In this document: piece by piece, positions 49,875-58,763 of the stretch
Position numbering within the stretch: the first letter of the stretch is position 1
How the letters are laid out: each line of letters opens with the position of its first letter
Notes under the pieces: generated by a model
Seen by the model: only the letters and a program-made list of their open reading frames with translations
What the model was told of the DNA's origin: nothing
Databases searched by the model: none
Assembly (NCBI GenBank): GCA_042219835.1
Contig: JBHJMN010000012.1
Span: 1-64,000, forward strand
Length of the DNA stretch: 64,000 nt
Origin: Paenibacillus_G elgii_A
Lineage (GTDB): Bacteria > Bacillota > Bacilli > Paenibacillales > NBRC-103111
Direction: 5' to 3'
Program-made: the position numbers and the translations under genes

Positions 49875-50971
49875 TGAGCTGACGTCCTTCGGCGCCGACC
49901 GGCCGCCGCAACCAGTATCCATAGCAAAAACGGAAAGACGACGGCAAAGCCTGCTCCGAGTTTGCCCATCCAACCGATCATTTTGTCGTTGTCGCGGAAC
50001 GTCGGCTGATAAAAGATGTAAGACACAACGAGCAGCAGCAAAAGCACGATCAGATGCGGCCGATGGTCCGGCTTGCCCAGCATCCAGCTTGTGGCGTATA
50101 CGCTGCAGTACGTAAAAGGTATCCACGTCAAAGAGATAAGCAAAAGATAAAAGGCGAGGAACACGATTTCAAAGCGTTCGATGAAGGGAAATTCGACTAC
50201 CTTCAGCAAGCTGATCACCGGTTCGTTGTATTGCGAGATCTCGTCCGGGCTGTAAAACACCAACGAAGTAAGGTCCAGCAGCAAGTAAACAAGCAAGGCC
50301 AGCGTATTGCCGGCAATCACCCCAAGAGCCGCCCGGTCTTTCTTTTGCAGAAACGGATACAGCACAAAGGTCATTTCAAAGCCTAAAAAAGTGAACACCA
50401 TCTCCGGCGTACCTTTCAGCACCGCTCCCCACCCTTCCTTAAGCATGGGAAGCAGATGAAGCCATTCGGCATCACTAAGCACGTCGATAAAAATCAGAGG
50501 CATCCAACTGCAGATCAAAACAACGAACTCTGCAAATCTGCCATGGACCCGTACTCCGCTGCGGGCAATGAGCCAGAATGGAATCATCAGCAGAGCGACG
50601 AGCATGAGCTCCGGCGTTTGCGGCAGCAGCCATGCTTTGACGTAGATCACCGTCCGGGAGAAAACGACATATGTGAAAAAAGCAAAATAGAGAGCGACGA
50701 CGATCGCGCCGGCCCCCCCCGCCCATTTGCCCCAATAATTCGTCAGCAGATCAAGCAGCGTCCCGTCCGGGCAGCGCTTCATGGCTTGGATGATGGCCAA
50801 GCTGGCGGCCGTAATCAGAACCCAGCCGAAGATGACCGATATCCAGCTGTCCGTCCCCGCATACCGGGCCACATTCGAAGGAAACGGGAGGGCGCCGATG
50901 CCAATTTCCGAGGAGAAAATGAGAAATACATATTGCCAAGTCGTAATTTCGTTAAACGCATACTTTTTCAT
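49871..50971 (-). CDS. Spore germination permease (GerB/GerAB family), third copy
   Basis: This 366-residue membrane protein has about ten hydrophobic segments and the endospore germination permease pattern (IGIGALPFPSNVARYAG, MVFTFLGFEMTFVLYPFLQK). Such proteins sit in the spore inner membrane and bind germinants with GerA and GerC. It is the last of three permease genes in the operon. The ATG at 50971 follows GGAGG; an earlier ATG at 50986 lacks the spacing. Confidence 0.85.
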   Translation of the reverse strand: MKKYAFNEITTWQYVFLIFSSEIGIGALPFPSNVARYAGTDSWISVIFGWVLITAASLAIIQAMKRCPDGTLLDLLTNYWGKWAGGAGAIVVALYFAFFTYVVFSRTVIYVKAWLLPQTPELMLVALLMIPFWLIARSGVRVHGRFAEFVVLICSWMPLIFIDVLSDAEWLHLLPMLKEGWGAVLKGTPEMVFTFLGFEMTFVLYPFLQKKDRAALGVIAGNTLALLVYLLLDLTSLVFYSPDEISQYNEPVISLLKVVEFPFIERFEIVFLAFYLLLISLTWIPFTYCSVYATSWMLGKPDHRPHLIVLLLLLVVSYIFYQPTFRDNDKMIGWMGKLGAGFAVVFPFLLWILVAAAGRRRRTSAH

Positions 50972-51069
50972 CCGCGAAGCCTCCAAGTTGGGCGATCCTG
51001 AATGATTAAGATATCCAATTCAAGGAATAATATGCAATCGCTTGCCGCTGCAGCGCATGGCTTCCCGGC

Positions 51070-52185
51070 TTAACCGCCATTTTTGGTATGACGACTCGTC
51101 CTTCGGCCTCGAACCGCCGCAACCGGCAGCAAAACCGCCGGCCACAAGGCATACGTCAGCGCAAATAACGGCCACACCTTAAAATCCCATGCGCGTTCGT
51201 AGCCCACATTCGGATAAATAAGCAGCGCAAAAGGCACAAGGCACAAGCCCAACGGCCAATTGAGCGAGCGGTATTCGTCTACCCGAACCATGTGCGCCAA
51301 GCCCGTTACGGCAGCGTAGTAGCTGACTACCGCTTGATAAAATATGGCCAGCAGCCATAACAAGACAAGCAGCGCTTCGATGCGTTCGAAGAAATGACCG
51401 ATGTTGATTTTCATCGACAGGTCGTAGGTGGGATACGTCTCGATGGCCGTCCGGTCGGGTCCGAGCACCATAACCGTCAACGCGGTTACCGCCGTCAAAA
51501 TCGCGCCCGAACTTAGAATGGCGGTATACAGCGCTTTACCACACGCTTCGGGACGGGTCACATGCTTCGGATAGATCATCAGCAGGGAAATCCACGGGAA
51601 GTAGGCGAAGCTGACGAACGTAAATGAAGCATGTGCGAGCGGCCCGGGTCCCGATTCCAGAATCGGCAAAAGGTTCCCGGTCCGGGCTTCCGGCAGCAGC
51701 GATAACATGACGACGACAAGCGCGAACATAAAGATCAGAAAAGACGTTTCCGCAGACCGGGCCAAAGTCCCAAGCCCCAGATGCGTCCCGTATAGCATAA
51801 TGACAGCATAAAGAATCATCAGGACCGGCCGGGGGGTTTCCGTGAACAGATTGGTCGTCAAGAAGTTGCCGACATACCAGATTAAAGCAGCCGCGGAGTA
51901 AAAGTTGAAGAAGAGGTAGCCAAGCTCAAAGACGCGGCCTGCCGTTCTTCCAAGCAGATGCGTGCTCATCTCCGGCAAGGTCATGCCCGGGAACCGTCCC
52001 GCCAAGGCGTTATACAGCACGACGAGCGCCAACCCTCCCAGAGTGCCTAAAGCGGCTCCCAGCCAAGCATCCTGCTTCAACTCATCGGCCAGTCCCGATG
52101 AAATGACGAGCAGCGTGGAACCTAACGAGAACAAGATCGTCAGGACCGTAAATTGATATACTGATATTTGCCGTTGACCGTCCAT
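51070..52185 (-). CDS. Spore germination permease (GerB/GerAB family), second copy
   Basis: A 371-residue protein with about ten membrane segments. The N terminus (SVYQFTVLTILFSLGSTLLV) and the region from AWLGAALGTLGGLALVVLY follow the GerAB pattern. It would form part of a germinant receptor. It lies nine bases downstream of the first permease and differs in sequence from the other two, so the three are not recent duplicates. Confidence 0.9.
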   Translation of the reverse strand: MDGQRQISVYQFTVLTILFSLGSTLLVISSGLADELKQDAWLGAALGTLGGLALVVLYNALAGRFPGMTLPEMSTHLLGRTAGRVFELGYLFFNFYSAAALIWYVGNFLTTNLFTETPRPVLMILYAVIMLYGTHLGLGTLARSAETSFLIFMFALVVVMLSLLPEARTGNLLPILESGPGPLAHASFTFVSFAYFPWISLLMIYPKHVTRPEACGKALYTAILSSGAILTAVTALTVMVLGPDRTAIETYPTYDLSMKINIGHFFERIEALLVLLWLLAIFYQAVVSYYAAVTGLAHMVRVDEYRSLNWPLGLCLVPFALLIYPNVGYERAWDFKVWPLFALTYALWPAVLLPVAAVRGRRTSRHTKNGG

Positions 52186-52194
52186 TCCTTCACC

Positions 52195-53289
52195 TCATCT
52201 CTTCCCGGGCGACCTGCGCAGCCAAGCCGCTCCGAGCATTAGCAAAGGGAGAAACAATCCGAAGGTGAGCATGTAAGGGGTCCAGAACTTCGTTATAAAA
52301 TGATCAAAATACGGCCGGTTCGGAACGAACACCAGAGCCAGCACAACGGAAATCATGGCGAGCGGCAGCGTGACCGGACGATATTGGGGCAGCTTCACGA
52401 TCTGCGCTATCCCATAGGAAGCGGCATAGTAGCAGACGGATATTTTGACAAATACGGTGATAAACCACATAAACGCCATGATGGCTTCGATCCGTTCCAA
52501 AAACTTGCCGACAGCAACCTTCTGCGCCAGCACATAGCTCGGATAGGACAATAAAGCGGTCATATCGCTGCCTATCACCAGTATGGAAACCGTGGAAAAG
52601 ACGGTAAGCATCATCGTGCCGACAGCCAAGCCCGTCGCATAAGCTTTCGCCCCCTTGTCCGGGTTGCGGATCAAAGGAAACAGCATGAGCAGGATGACGC
52701 TTTCCTCCAGATACCCGAAAAATCTAAAATTCCCTTCCATAATCGGTTTCAAGCCCTCGCTTAACACCGGCTGGGCATGCTCCAGCTTGATCTGCGGAGA
52801 AATAAACAAGACCAGCATCAGGTAAAGCAGCACAAACAAAGGAAACGCCAATTCGGACGAGCGAACCAGCGCAACCGCCCCCTGCCGCACACCAAGCACG
52901 ATAACGCCGGTGAATAGCAGAATGACAACCTCGATCGGAGTCTCCGGCATCATCTGTGTCGTGATGAAGTCTCCGATTTCAAACAGCATGAGGGAAATAT
53001 CGACCACAATAAAACTGACGAAAAAGCAGGCCGCGACCGTTCCTGCCCACCGGCCGAAGAATGAGCGGCATAGATCGATCAGCGTCCCCGGAAAGTGACG
53101 TTTAGCCAGCGTCGCGTACAGCCAAGCAATCGCCAAGCCCTCAACGCATCCGATCCCGGCGGCCAGCCAGGCATCCTGTTTGGCGGAGGAAGCCAGCCAC
53201 GAAGGCACGTACAACAGCGCATCCCCGACGACAAATAAAATCACAAGCAGCATAAATTGATGGGTGTCGATCTTATCGTTCTCGAACAT
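52195..53289 (-). CDS. Spore germination permease (GerB/GerAB family), first copy
   Basis: A 364-residue, ten-segment permease with the family start IDTHQFMLLVILFVVGDALL and AWLAAGIGCVEGLAIAWLYA. It is probably the principal GerB of the operon, closest to the gerC gene. The ATG at 53289 has AGGTGG before it; in-frame ATGs at 53307 and 53346 are less well supported. Confidence 0.9.
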   Translation of the reverse strand: MFENDKIDTHQFMLLVILFVVGDALLYVPSWLASSAKQDAWLAAGIGCVEGLAIAWLYATLAKRHFPGTLIDLCRSFFGRWAGTVAACFFVSFIVVDISLMLFEIGDFITTQMMPETPIEVVILLFTGVIVLGVRQGAVALVRSSELAFPLFVLLYLMLVLFISPQIKLEHAQPVLSEGLKPIMEGNFRFFGYLEESVILLMLFPLIRNPDKGAKAYATGLAVGTMMLTVFSTVSILVIGSDMTALLSYPSYVLAQKVAVGKFLERIEAIMAFMWFITVFVKISVCYYAASYGIAQIVKLPQYRPVTLPLAMISVVLALVFVPNRPYFDHFITKFWTPYMLTFGLFLPLLMLGAAWLRRSPGKR

Positions 53290-53329
53290 ACGGGTTCCAC
53301 CTGCCATTTCCTCGACAGACGATTTGAGC

Positions 53330-53563
53330 TTAAGCCGAATTTCCATAGATGAGATTGCTCAGCGGCTTATACAGCGCGGAGATCCAGTCCAGCGGATTGG
53401 GGATGCTCATCCGCAGCACTTCCGCTACCCCCAGACTTGTTCCGACGAGACACAGCAGGAAAAATGTCCACAGCTCTCTTTTCAGCTTCCTTTCCATCAA
53501 GGAACGCCATTCGATCGCAACAATCGCGGCAGCGGCCAATAAGACGAGCAGCACCTTCCACAT
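53330..53563 (-). CDS. Small membrane protein of the ger operon
   Basis: A 77-residue protein with two membrane segments (KVLLVLLAAAAIVAIEW and LWTFFLLCLVGTSLGVAEVL). Small proteins of this kind occur in some ger operons and may modulate the receptor, but their role is not settled. The ATG follows GGAGGAG, 16 bases downstream of gerC. Confidence 0.7.
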   Translation of the reverse strand: MWKVLLVLLAAAAIVAIEWRSLMERKLKRELWTFFLLCLVGTSLGVAEVLRMSIPNPLDWISALYKPLSNLIYGNSA

Positions 53564-53579
53564 GACGAACGCTCCTCCC

Positions 53580-54761
53580 TTATTTCATTTTGTCGATAAA
53601 CGATTGTCCCACCTTGCCCGTTCTGCGCAGCTTGACGTCGATCCGGGTCTCGACTTTGGCGCTCATGAAATACCGGTCCCAATCGTCTTTTAACCGATTC
53701 CAGTTCCGGGGATCGTACCGGCGAATCGCCTCGCCGAATCCAAAGATGTCGGAACGGCTGCTCTGCCTGGCTTTGCGAACCGCCTGCTGGATAAAGCCTT
53801 CAATTTTCCGCTCCGCCCTGCGTTCGAACGCATAGATCGTCTCCGGATTGGATAAATCTTCTTTGCATGAGACTTCGCCGATATTGCCCTCGGCATAGAC
53901 TTCGATGGTAATCGCCGGTTCCCCGCGGGGCGCGCTTCCCTTTAAGCTCGTTTGGCTTCGAAGAATTTCGACCGTCGCCTTTCCCTTCGAATTGCATGGA
54001 ACATCCGTCACCGAAGCGTCGACACGGTTGGTAATATAACTGAAGCCCCGGCTTTCATCCTCATTCAGCCAGCCGACCAGCTTGTCGTTTTTGAACACCC
54101 CAATGCTGGAAAACCGGAAATAGCTTGGAGGGTTGACGCTTTTTAAATTCGCATCCGTCTGGCCTTGGCGAGGGTCCCCGTTCAATTGCAAGCCGGTAAT
54201 CACCCCTTCCTTGCCTGCTTTCATCAGATCCGTAATAAACTCGTCCAACGTAATAGCAACGGTGGGAGACCAGTTTTTTTCGGAGATTTCCAAGCTCTTC
54301 AGCAAGGCGTTGGCAGGCGACTGCTCGATCGGCACCACTTGGCTCATCACTTCTCTGGCTTCGACGCCTTTGGTGACGATAAGAAAAAAATCCGGCCGAA
54401 TTTCATGGTCGCGCACAAACAGATCAAGGATGTCCCGAAGCCCTTCCTGCGCAAGCGTTTCGCCAAACACAAGGACCCGGATATGAGAAAAATACAGCTT
54501 GCGGGGAAGCTCGGTCGTCAACCGGCGAATGCCTTCATAGACCGAGTCCGCCTTCATATACTGCGTCGTCACCGGCAAACTTGCCCCGCCCCCGCCTCCT
54601 CCCGGAGATTCGTTCCCTTGTCCCATATTGAGCACTTGGAGCGACAGCAAGTATTGGTTATCGATCTTATCGATGCCGACGCCTGTAACGATGGCCAGCT
54701 CGTTCAGCTCGCGACGGCTCCAGCAGCCCGTGGTCAAGATGAGCAGCAAGCATAAACGCAA
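53580..54761 (-). CDS. GerC-family spore germination lipoprotein
   Basis: The 393-residue protein starts with a lipoprotein signal (LCLLLILTTGCW, lipobox Cys near residue 13), then SRRELNELAIVTGVGIDK, the Ger(x)C hallmark, and VLVFGETLAQEGLRDILDLF. It anchors in the spore inner membrane as the C subunit of a germinant receptor. The listed start is a TTG with no proper ribosome binding site, while a well-placed ATG at 54784 with GAGAGG is out of frame by one base, suggesting a frameshift at the 5' end. Confidence 0.85.
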   Translation of the reverse strand: MRLCLLLILTTGCWSRRELNELAIVTGVGIDKIDNQYLLSLQVLNMGQGNESPGGGGGGASLPVTTQYMKADSVYEGIRRLTTELPRKLYFSHIRVLVFGETLAQEGLRDILDLFVRDHEIRPDFFLIVTKGVEAREVMSQVVPIEQSPANALLKSLEISEKNWSPTVAITLDEFITDLMKAGKEGVITGLQLNGDPRQGQTDANLKSVNPPSYFRFSSIGVFKNDKLVGWLNEDESRGFSYITNRVDASVTDVPCNSKGKATVEILRSQTSLKGSAPRGEPAITIEVYAEGNIGEVSCKEDLSNPETIYAFERRAERKIEGFIQQAVRKARQSSRSDIFGFGEAIRRYDPRNWNRLKDDWDRYFMSAKVETRIDVKLRRTGKVGQSFIDKMK

Positions 54762-54787
54762 ACCACCGACACGTTACGCCTCATCGT

Positions 54788-56419
54788 TTACCTCTCCCGC
54801 CTCTCCCGCTGATGATGCGTATCCGGCTCAGACGGGACCGTATTTTGCCGAACCGGGTTCGGACTCTGCATCAGGAACGGCCGTTTTCGCATCGCGGACA
54901 ACGGGAACCGGAATATGGCGTCTTTCATGTCGCTTGGAATGTATGGGGCGAAAGGCGCCATATATGGAACTCCGAACGAACGCAGACTGCACAAATGCAA
55001 ATTAAGCGCAATTAGTCCGATGAATACGCCGAAAAGGCCGAACGAAGCGGCCAACCCCATCAGGACGAAGCGTAAAATCCGGATCGGTATGGACATCGCG
55101 AACGAAGGAAAGGCAAAGCTGGCAATTGCCGTAATCGAGACGACGATAACCATGGCGGGGGATACCAGGCCGGCCCTGACCGACGCTTCCCCCAGCACAA
55201 GCGCCCCTACGATGGAAATGGCGGGGCCTATCGCTCGGGGCATCCGGATGCCTGCCTCACGAAGAAGCTCGAAAGTAAACTCCATCAGGAACGCTTCGAT
55301 GGCTGCCGGAAAAGGCACTCTTTCCCGTTGTGCCGCGATGCTGGTCATCAGCGTTGTCGGCAGCATCTCTTGATGAAAGGTCGTAATGGAAATAAATAAA
55401 GCGGGAGCGAGCAGCGCAAGCATCAGGGAAATGTATCGGAGCATGCGAATAATCCCGTAATCCGACCGGTGATAGTAATCTTCGGGAGATTGAAAAAATT
55501 GGGCGAATACGACCGGCACGATCAGAACAAACGGCGTCCCATCCACCATAATCGCCACCCGGCCCTCCAAAAGATTCGCCGCAACCGAATCGGGGCGTTC
55601 CGTATTGTACACGGTCGGAAACGGGGTAATCGTTTTCTCTTGAATCAGCTCCTCGATATTGCCGCTCTCAAAAATACCGTCGATATCGATGCGGTCCAGC
55701 CTGCTGCGCACTTCCTCAATCGTGCTGTCGTTGGCAATGCCTTTGATGTACATCAAAGCGACCTTTGTCTTCGTCACCCGGCCAATCGACCGGGACTCGA
55801 CCCATAGCTTCGGGTCTTTGATTTTGCGCCGGATTAAGGCAATGTTGGTGCCCAGACATTCCGAGAACGATTCCCGGGGCCCGCGTACCACGGATTGTAC
55901 GGAAGCCTCCTGGACACCGCGATCTTCCCAGCCTTTCGTATCGGCGGATAGTCCTTTGCCGAACCCGTCGATCAGAATGATCATATTGCCGGACAGCAAA
56001 TTGTCGAACAACGCATGAAAGTTGTCGACTTCCGCTACTGAACTAAGCGTTAAGGTAAAGTCTTCAAGCATTTGCAGCGAAGTCCAAGGGGTCTCCGTCC
56101 CGTCTAATTCCCGGAATAGCGCCGGATCGCGGGCATGCAGCATGAACGACTCCAGGAACCGGGTAATGATTTCTTTGTCCGTTAGCCCATCGGTATGAAT
56201 GACCGCCGCCTTCGTCGTGCCTGAAGCGCCGATGCGAATCGTCCGGATCATTAGATCCGGGCTATTTCCCGTCGTCGCCCGAATGTGCTCTAAATTCAGC
56301 TCTATGTCCGGGCTTAAGGGCTCGGCTTCCTGTGGGGGGACGTTGGTCCGATTGGCCTCCCATTTTCCCGCAGCGCTGCGTCCGGACCTTCCGGCTCTGT
56401 TTGATTTGAAGAAACGCAT
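54788..56419 (-). CDS. Spore germination protein GerA family (A subunit)
   Basis: A 543-residue germinant receptor A subunit. A charged N-terminal domain (about residues 1-310) with FHALFDNLLSGNMIILIDG and VRGPRESFSECLGTNIALIR precedes about five to six membrane segments from residue 330 on, including LPTTLMTSIAAQRERVPFPA and ISIVGALVLGEASVRAGLVS, all strongly conserved in GerA. It heads the operon and has a candidate sigma-G promoter about 50 bases upstream. Confidence 0.95.
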   Translation of the reverse strand: MRFFKSNRAGRSGRSAAGKWEANRTNVPPQEAEPLSPDIELNLEHIRATTGNSPDLMIRTIRIGASGTTKAAVIHTDGLTDKEIITRFLESFMLHARDPALFRELDGTETPWTSLQMLEDFTLTLSSVAEVDNFHALFDNLLSGNMIILIDGFGKGLSADTKGWEDRGVQEASVQSVVRGPRESFSECLGTNIALIRRKIKDPKLWVESRSIGRVTKTKVALMYIKGIANDSTIEEVRSRLDRIDIDGIFESGNIEELIQEKTITPFPTVYNTERPDSVAANLLEGRVAIMVDGTPFVLIVPVVFAQFFQSPEDYYHRSDYGIIRMLRYISLMLALLAPALFISITTFHQEMLPTTLMTSIAAQRERVPFPAAIEAFLMEFTFELLREAGIRMPRAIGPAISIVGALVLGEASVRAGLVSPAMVIVVSITAIASFAFPSFAMSIPIRILRFVLMGLAASFGLFGVFIGLIALNLHLCSLRSFGVPYMAPFAPYIPSDMKDAIFRFPLSAMRKRPFLMQSPNPVRQNTVPSEPDTHHQRERRER

Positions 56420-56462
56420 CTTCCATCACCTGCATTTTTGTAAGTGGCTCTGGTTCTACTGA

Positions 56463-56492
56463 TACATTGCTCAAATTTGGTAAAAAGTATTC
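56463..56492 (-). promoter_or_regulatory. Candidate sigma-G promoter of the ger operon
   Basis: GAATA (56492-56488) as -35 and CAATGTA (56469-56463) as -10, 18 bases apart, resemble the sigma-G consensus with one -10 mismatch. Forespore expression is expected for ger operons. Confidence 0.45.
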
Positions 56493-56596
56493 ATTTGGCT
56501 GATGGAATCGAACAAGCGTTCTCTTGCTACCGACTTCCAAAATACGGTACACTAAGACCTAGTGGCTCGAATGGCCGAAAGGTCCGTCAAGCCATC

Positions 56597-56637
56597 AAAA
56601 AAAGGCCTGTGGGAAAGCATCCCCGGCCTTTTTTTCG
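56597..56637. terminator. Bidirectional terminator
   Basis: A hairpin (AAAGGCC with GGCCTTT) flanked by A and T runs on both sides lies between the ger operon start and the zinc-ribbon gene, so it can stop transcription in either direction. Confidence 0.85.
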
Positions 56638-56656
56638 TTCATTTATATTTCCAATC

Positions 56657-57025
56657 CTACGCCTTGACGGACAGCTTCCGCAGCAGAACCTCTCCTTCGG
56701 TCTTAAACGTTTGTTTCGCCTCCAGAAACGCCTCGACTTCGCTCAGCTTCGCCGGCCGGTACCCCGGTCCGTCGCAGCCGCAGGAATGATAGCTGAATCC
56801 GTGAGCATACAAGATCTCGACTTTTTTCCACTGTTTAATATCCTTCTGCTTCGGGGCTTGAAAGTCGTGTCCCATATCGTTCATGACTTCCCCGCATTGC
56901 GGACATTTGTATTGTCTGTTCGCCGCTTCGATTTTGCCCAGTTCATAATCGGGCCTTTGCTTAAACGCTTTGCGGCACGAAAAACAAGCGTAAATATTTT
57001 TGTACGTTATCGCATAACGACACAT
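56657..57025 (-). CDS. Zinc-ribbon protein of unknown function
   Basis: A 122-residue protein with two cysteine pairs (CFSC about 14-17, CPQC about 41-44) typical of a zinc ribbon, then a helical segment, SYHSCGCDGPGYRPAK and a C-terminal helix. Likely a cytosolic conserved protein; no role was recognised. The ATG at 57025 lies eight bases after GGAGGTGG. Confidence 0.7.
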   Translation of the reverse strand: MCRYAITYKNIYACFSCRKAFKQRPDYELGKIEAANRQYKCPQCGEVMNDMGHDFQAPKQKDIKQWKKVEILYAHGFSYHSCGCDGPGYRPAKLSEVEAFLEAKQTFKTEGEVLLRKLSVKA

Positions 57026-57079
57026 CGCCATCCACCTCCGGTAACTTCCTTTCCATTTTACCGTTTCCAGCAAATTTTG

Positions 57080-57940
57080 TCATGAGGGGACTTCCGCTTG
57101 GAGCAGAAGAAGCTGGTACGTGGCTGAAATCCCTTCGGGGGCCGGAAACCGTTTTTCGTACTCCCGAAACATACCGGCGAATAAGGAACGCCAGCCAAGA
57201 CCGCGCGAAGCGTCGGCCGCCGATGCGCTGGCCCCCGTCGCTTTGACCGAGTGCAGAAATTCGCTGACGGAGGTATAGCCTTCGGTCCGGATGACGCTCT
57301 CATCCCAAGCCTCCGCAAAGCCCGCATGTTGAAGCAGGGTCCGCCACTCGCCAGCAGAGGGAAACCCAAGGCCGTGCCGCTGCGGCTCCAGACCGCAGGA
57401 GCGGTAAACGGCGGCAAACGATTCGTGCAGCTCGCGGAACGTCTCCGGACCGAAGGTCGTGAACGTCAATAGACCGCCGGGACGCAGCAGCCGCCGCAGA
57501 TGCCGCAGCGTTTCCTGCGGGCTGGCCAGCCATTGAAAGCATGCGTTCGAGACGATGAGATCGAACGACAACGGCTCCGCTTGGGCGGCCCACGCTTCGG
57601 CATCCGCCAGGCGGAAGTTTACGGGGGGCCGTTGGTTTGCGGCGTTCGATGAAGCCTTGGAGCGGATGCGCCGTTCCGCCGCTTCCAGCATGGCCGGCGC
57701 GATATCCAGCGCGGTAATGAGCGCATCGGGCCAATCGCGCAGCAGCATCTCGGTCAGCAGGCCGGTGCCGCAGCCGATTTCCAGCAGATGCGGCCGTGTT
57801 TCCCCGGTTCCCTGCTTCCGGCGGGCCAGCGACCGGACAAGCTCGTCTGCCATGACGCGTTGTACGCGTGCGTGCGCGTCATAGGATGCCTTGGCAGAGC
57901 GGTCAAACCGGCGGCGAATCGTATGCAGCCTGTGCTCCAT
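57080..57940 (-). CDS. bioC: Malonyl-ACP O-methyltransferase BioC
   Basis: A 286-residue SAM-dependent methyltransferase. The SAM loop is EIGCGTG at residues 54-60. BioC-type features are the RRRFDRSAKASYDAHARVQR start, VSNACFQWL and LLTFTTFGPETFRELHESFA. It methylates malonyl-ACP so that fatty acid synthesis can build pimeloyl-ACP methyl ester. It is the last gene of the bio operon and overlaps bioH by 38 bases. The ATG at 57940 follows AGGAGGTGG. Confidence 0.9.
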   Translation of the reverse strand: MEHRLHTIRRRFDRSAKASYDAHARVQRVMADELVRSLARRKQGTGETRPHLLEIGCGTGLLTEMLLRDWPDALITALDIAPAMLEAAERRIRSKASSNAANQRPPVNFRLADAEAWAAQAEPLSFDLIVSNACFQWLASPQETLRHLRRLLRPGGLLTFTTFGPETFRELHESFAAVYRSCGLEPQRHGLGFPSAGEWRTLLQHAGFAEAWDESVIRTEGYTSVSEFLHSVKATGASASAADASRGLGWRSLFAGMFREYEKRFPAPEGISATYQLLLLQAEVPS

Positions 57941-58763
57941 GCCACCACCTCCTGATCGTTTCGGCGATAGCTGCCTCCCGCGCAAGAAACGGGATGTGCC
58001 CGCCGCCTTCGACCGGCAGGATCTCCGCCTGCGGCAGCCGTTCGTACAGCTCCTCCGCCGCACCGTACGGGCACACCTTGTCCTCTTTGCCGTGGACAAG
58101 AAGCGTCGGACAAGCGATCTCCGACAGGTCTGGCACATGATTCGCGGTCCGTAGAAGCTGAATACCGGCGAGCAGCGCTGCGGTCGGCCAGCTTCCTGTC
58201 CGGGGTAGCTGCGGGAGGAGGCCCGCTTTCTTTTCCCCATCCGAGAGCAGCCGTTCACGGAACTGGGTTTCTACGGCCAGACGGTCCTTGGCGATGGCCG
58301 CCGCCATGTGCCGGAGAACCGCGTCCGGCCAGCCGCGGTCCGACTCTTCCCTGGAGCGGACGAACCGCGCGGTTGCGCCGAAAAGCACTAGCGCGTCCGC
58401 GAATCCCCGGGCAGCGAGACGCAGCGCAAGCAACCCGCCGAGCGACCAGCCGGCGATCAGGAGTTTTCTGCTTCTGCGGGAGGACGCCGGCCTCGGGAGG
58501 GGACTGTCCCACTCGGCGATCCAAGCGCTGGCAGCCGCTTCAGCCTGAGCTATCATCTGCTCCGGCGTTTCGGCGCAGCTCAGCCGTACCGGGACATGAA
58601 TGAACTCCGGCAAATGCGATTGAAGCTCCGCGAATACCGTTTCCGGCATGCTCCATCCGGCCAGCCATAAGATAACGGTACCGTGCGGCCTTGCCGTTTT
58701 TGGCGTTCCGGCCGATGCGCCGAGCGCTGCTCTGTTCGCGTGGATGCGAATCGGGTCCGTCAT
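57903..58763 (-). CDS. bioH: Pimeloyl-ACP methyl ester esterase, BioH-like hydrolase
   Basis: A 286-residue α/β hydrolase. The nucleophile elbow is GWSLGG (residues 105-110, Ser 107) and the catalytic His lies in EGGGHIPF near the C terminus. In this context it would remove the methyl ester from pimeloyl-ACP, ending the BioC route. Equivalent non-homologous esterases exist in other bacteria, so the name rests on position and fold. It overlaps bioF by four bases. Confidence 0.8.
   Translation of the reverse strand: MTDPIRIHANRAALGASAGTPKTARPHGTVILWLAGWSMPETVFAELQSHLPEFIHVPVRLSCAETPEQMIAQAEAAASAWIAEWDSPLPRPASSRRSRKLLIAGWSLGGLLALRLAARGFADALVLFGATARFVRSREESDRGWPDAVLRHMAAAIAKDRLAVETQFRERLLSDGEKKAGLLPQLPRTGSWPTAALLAGIQLLRTANHVPDLSEIACPTLLVHGKEDKVCPYGAAEELYERLPQAEILPVEGGGHIPFLAREAAIAETIRRWWHGAQAAYDSPPV

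Noticed and set aside
56262..56552. Minus-strand frame of 96 codons upstream of and overlapping gerA
   Set aside because: It has no ribosome site, covers the ger promoter region and its sequence after the gerA start is just another frame of gerA.
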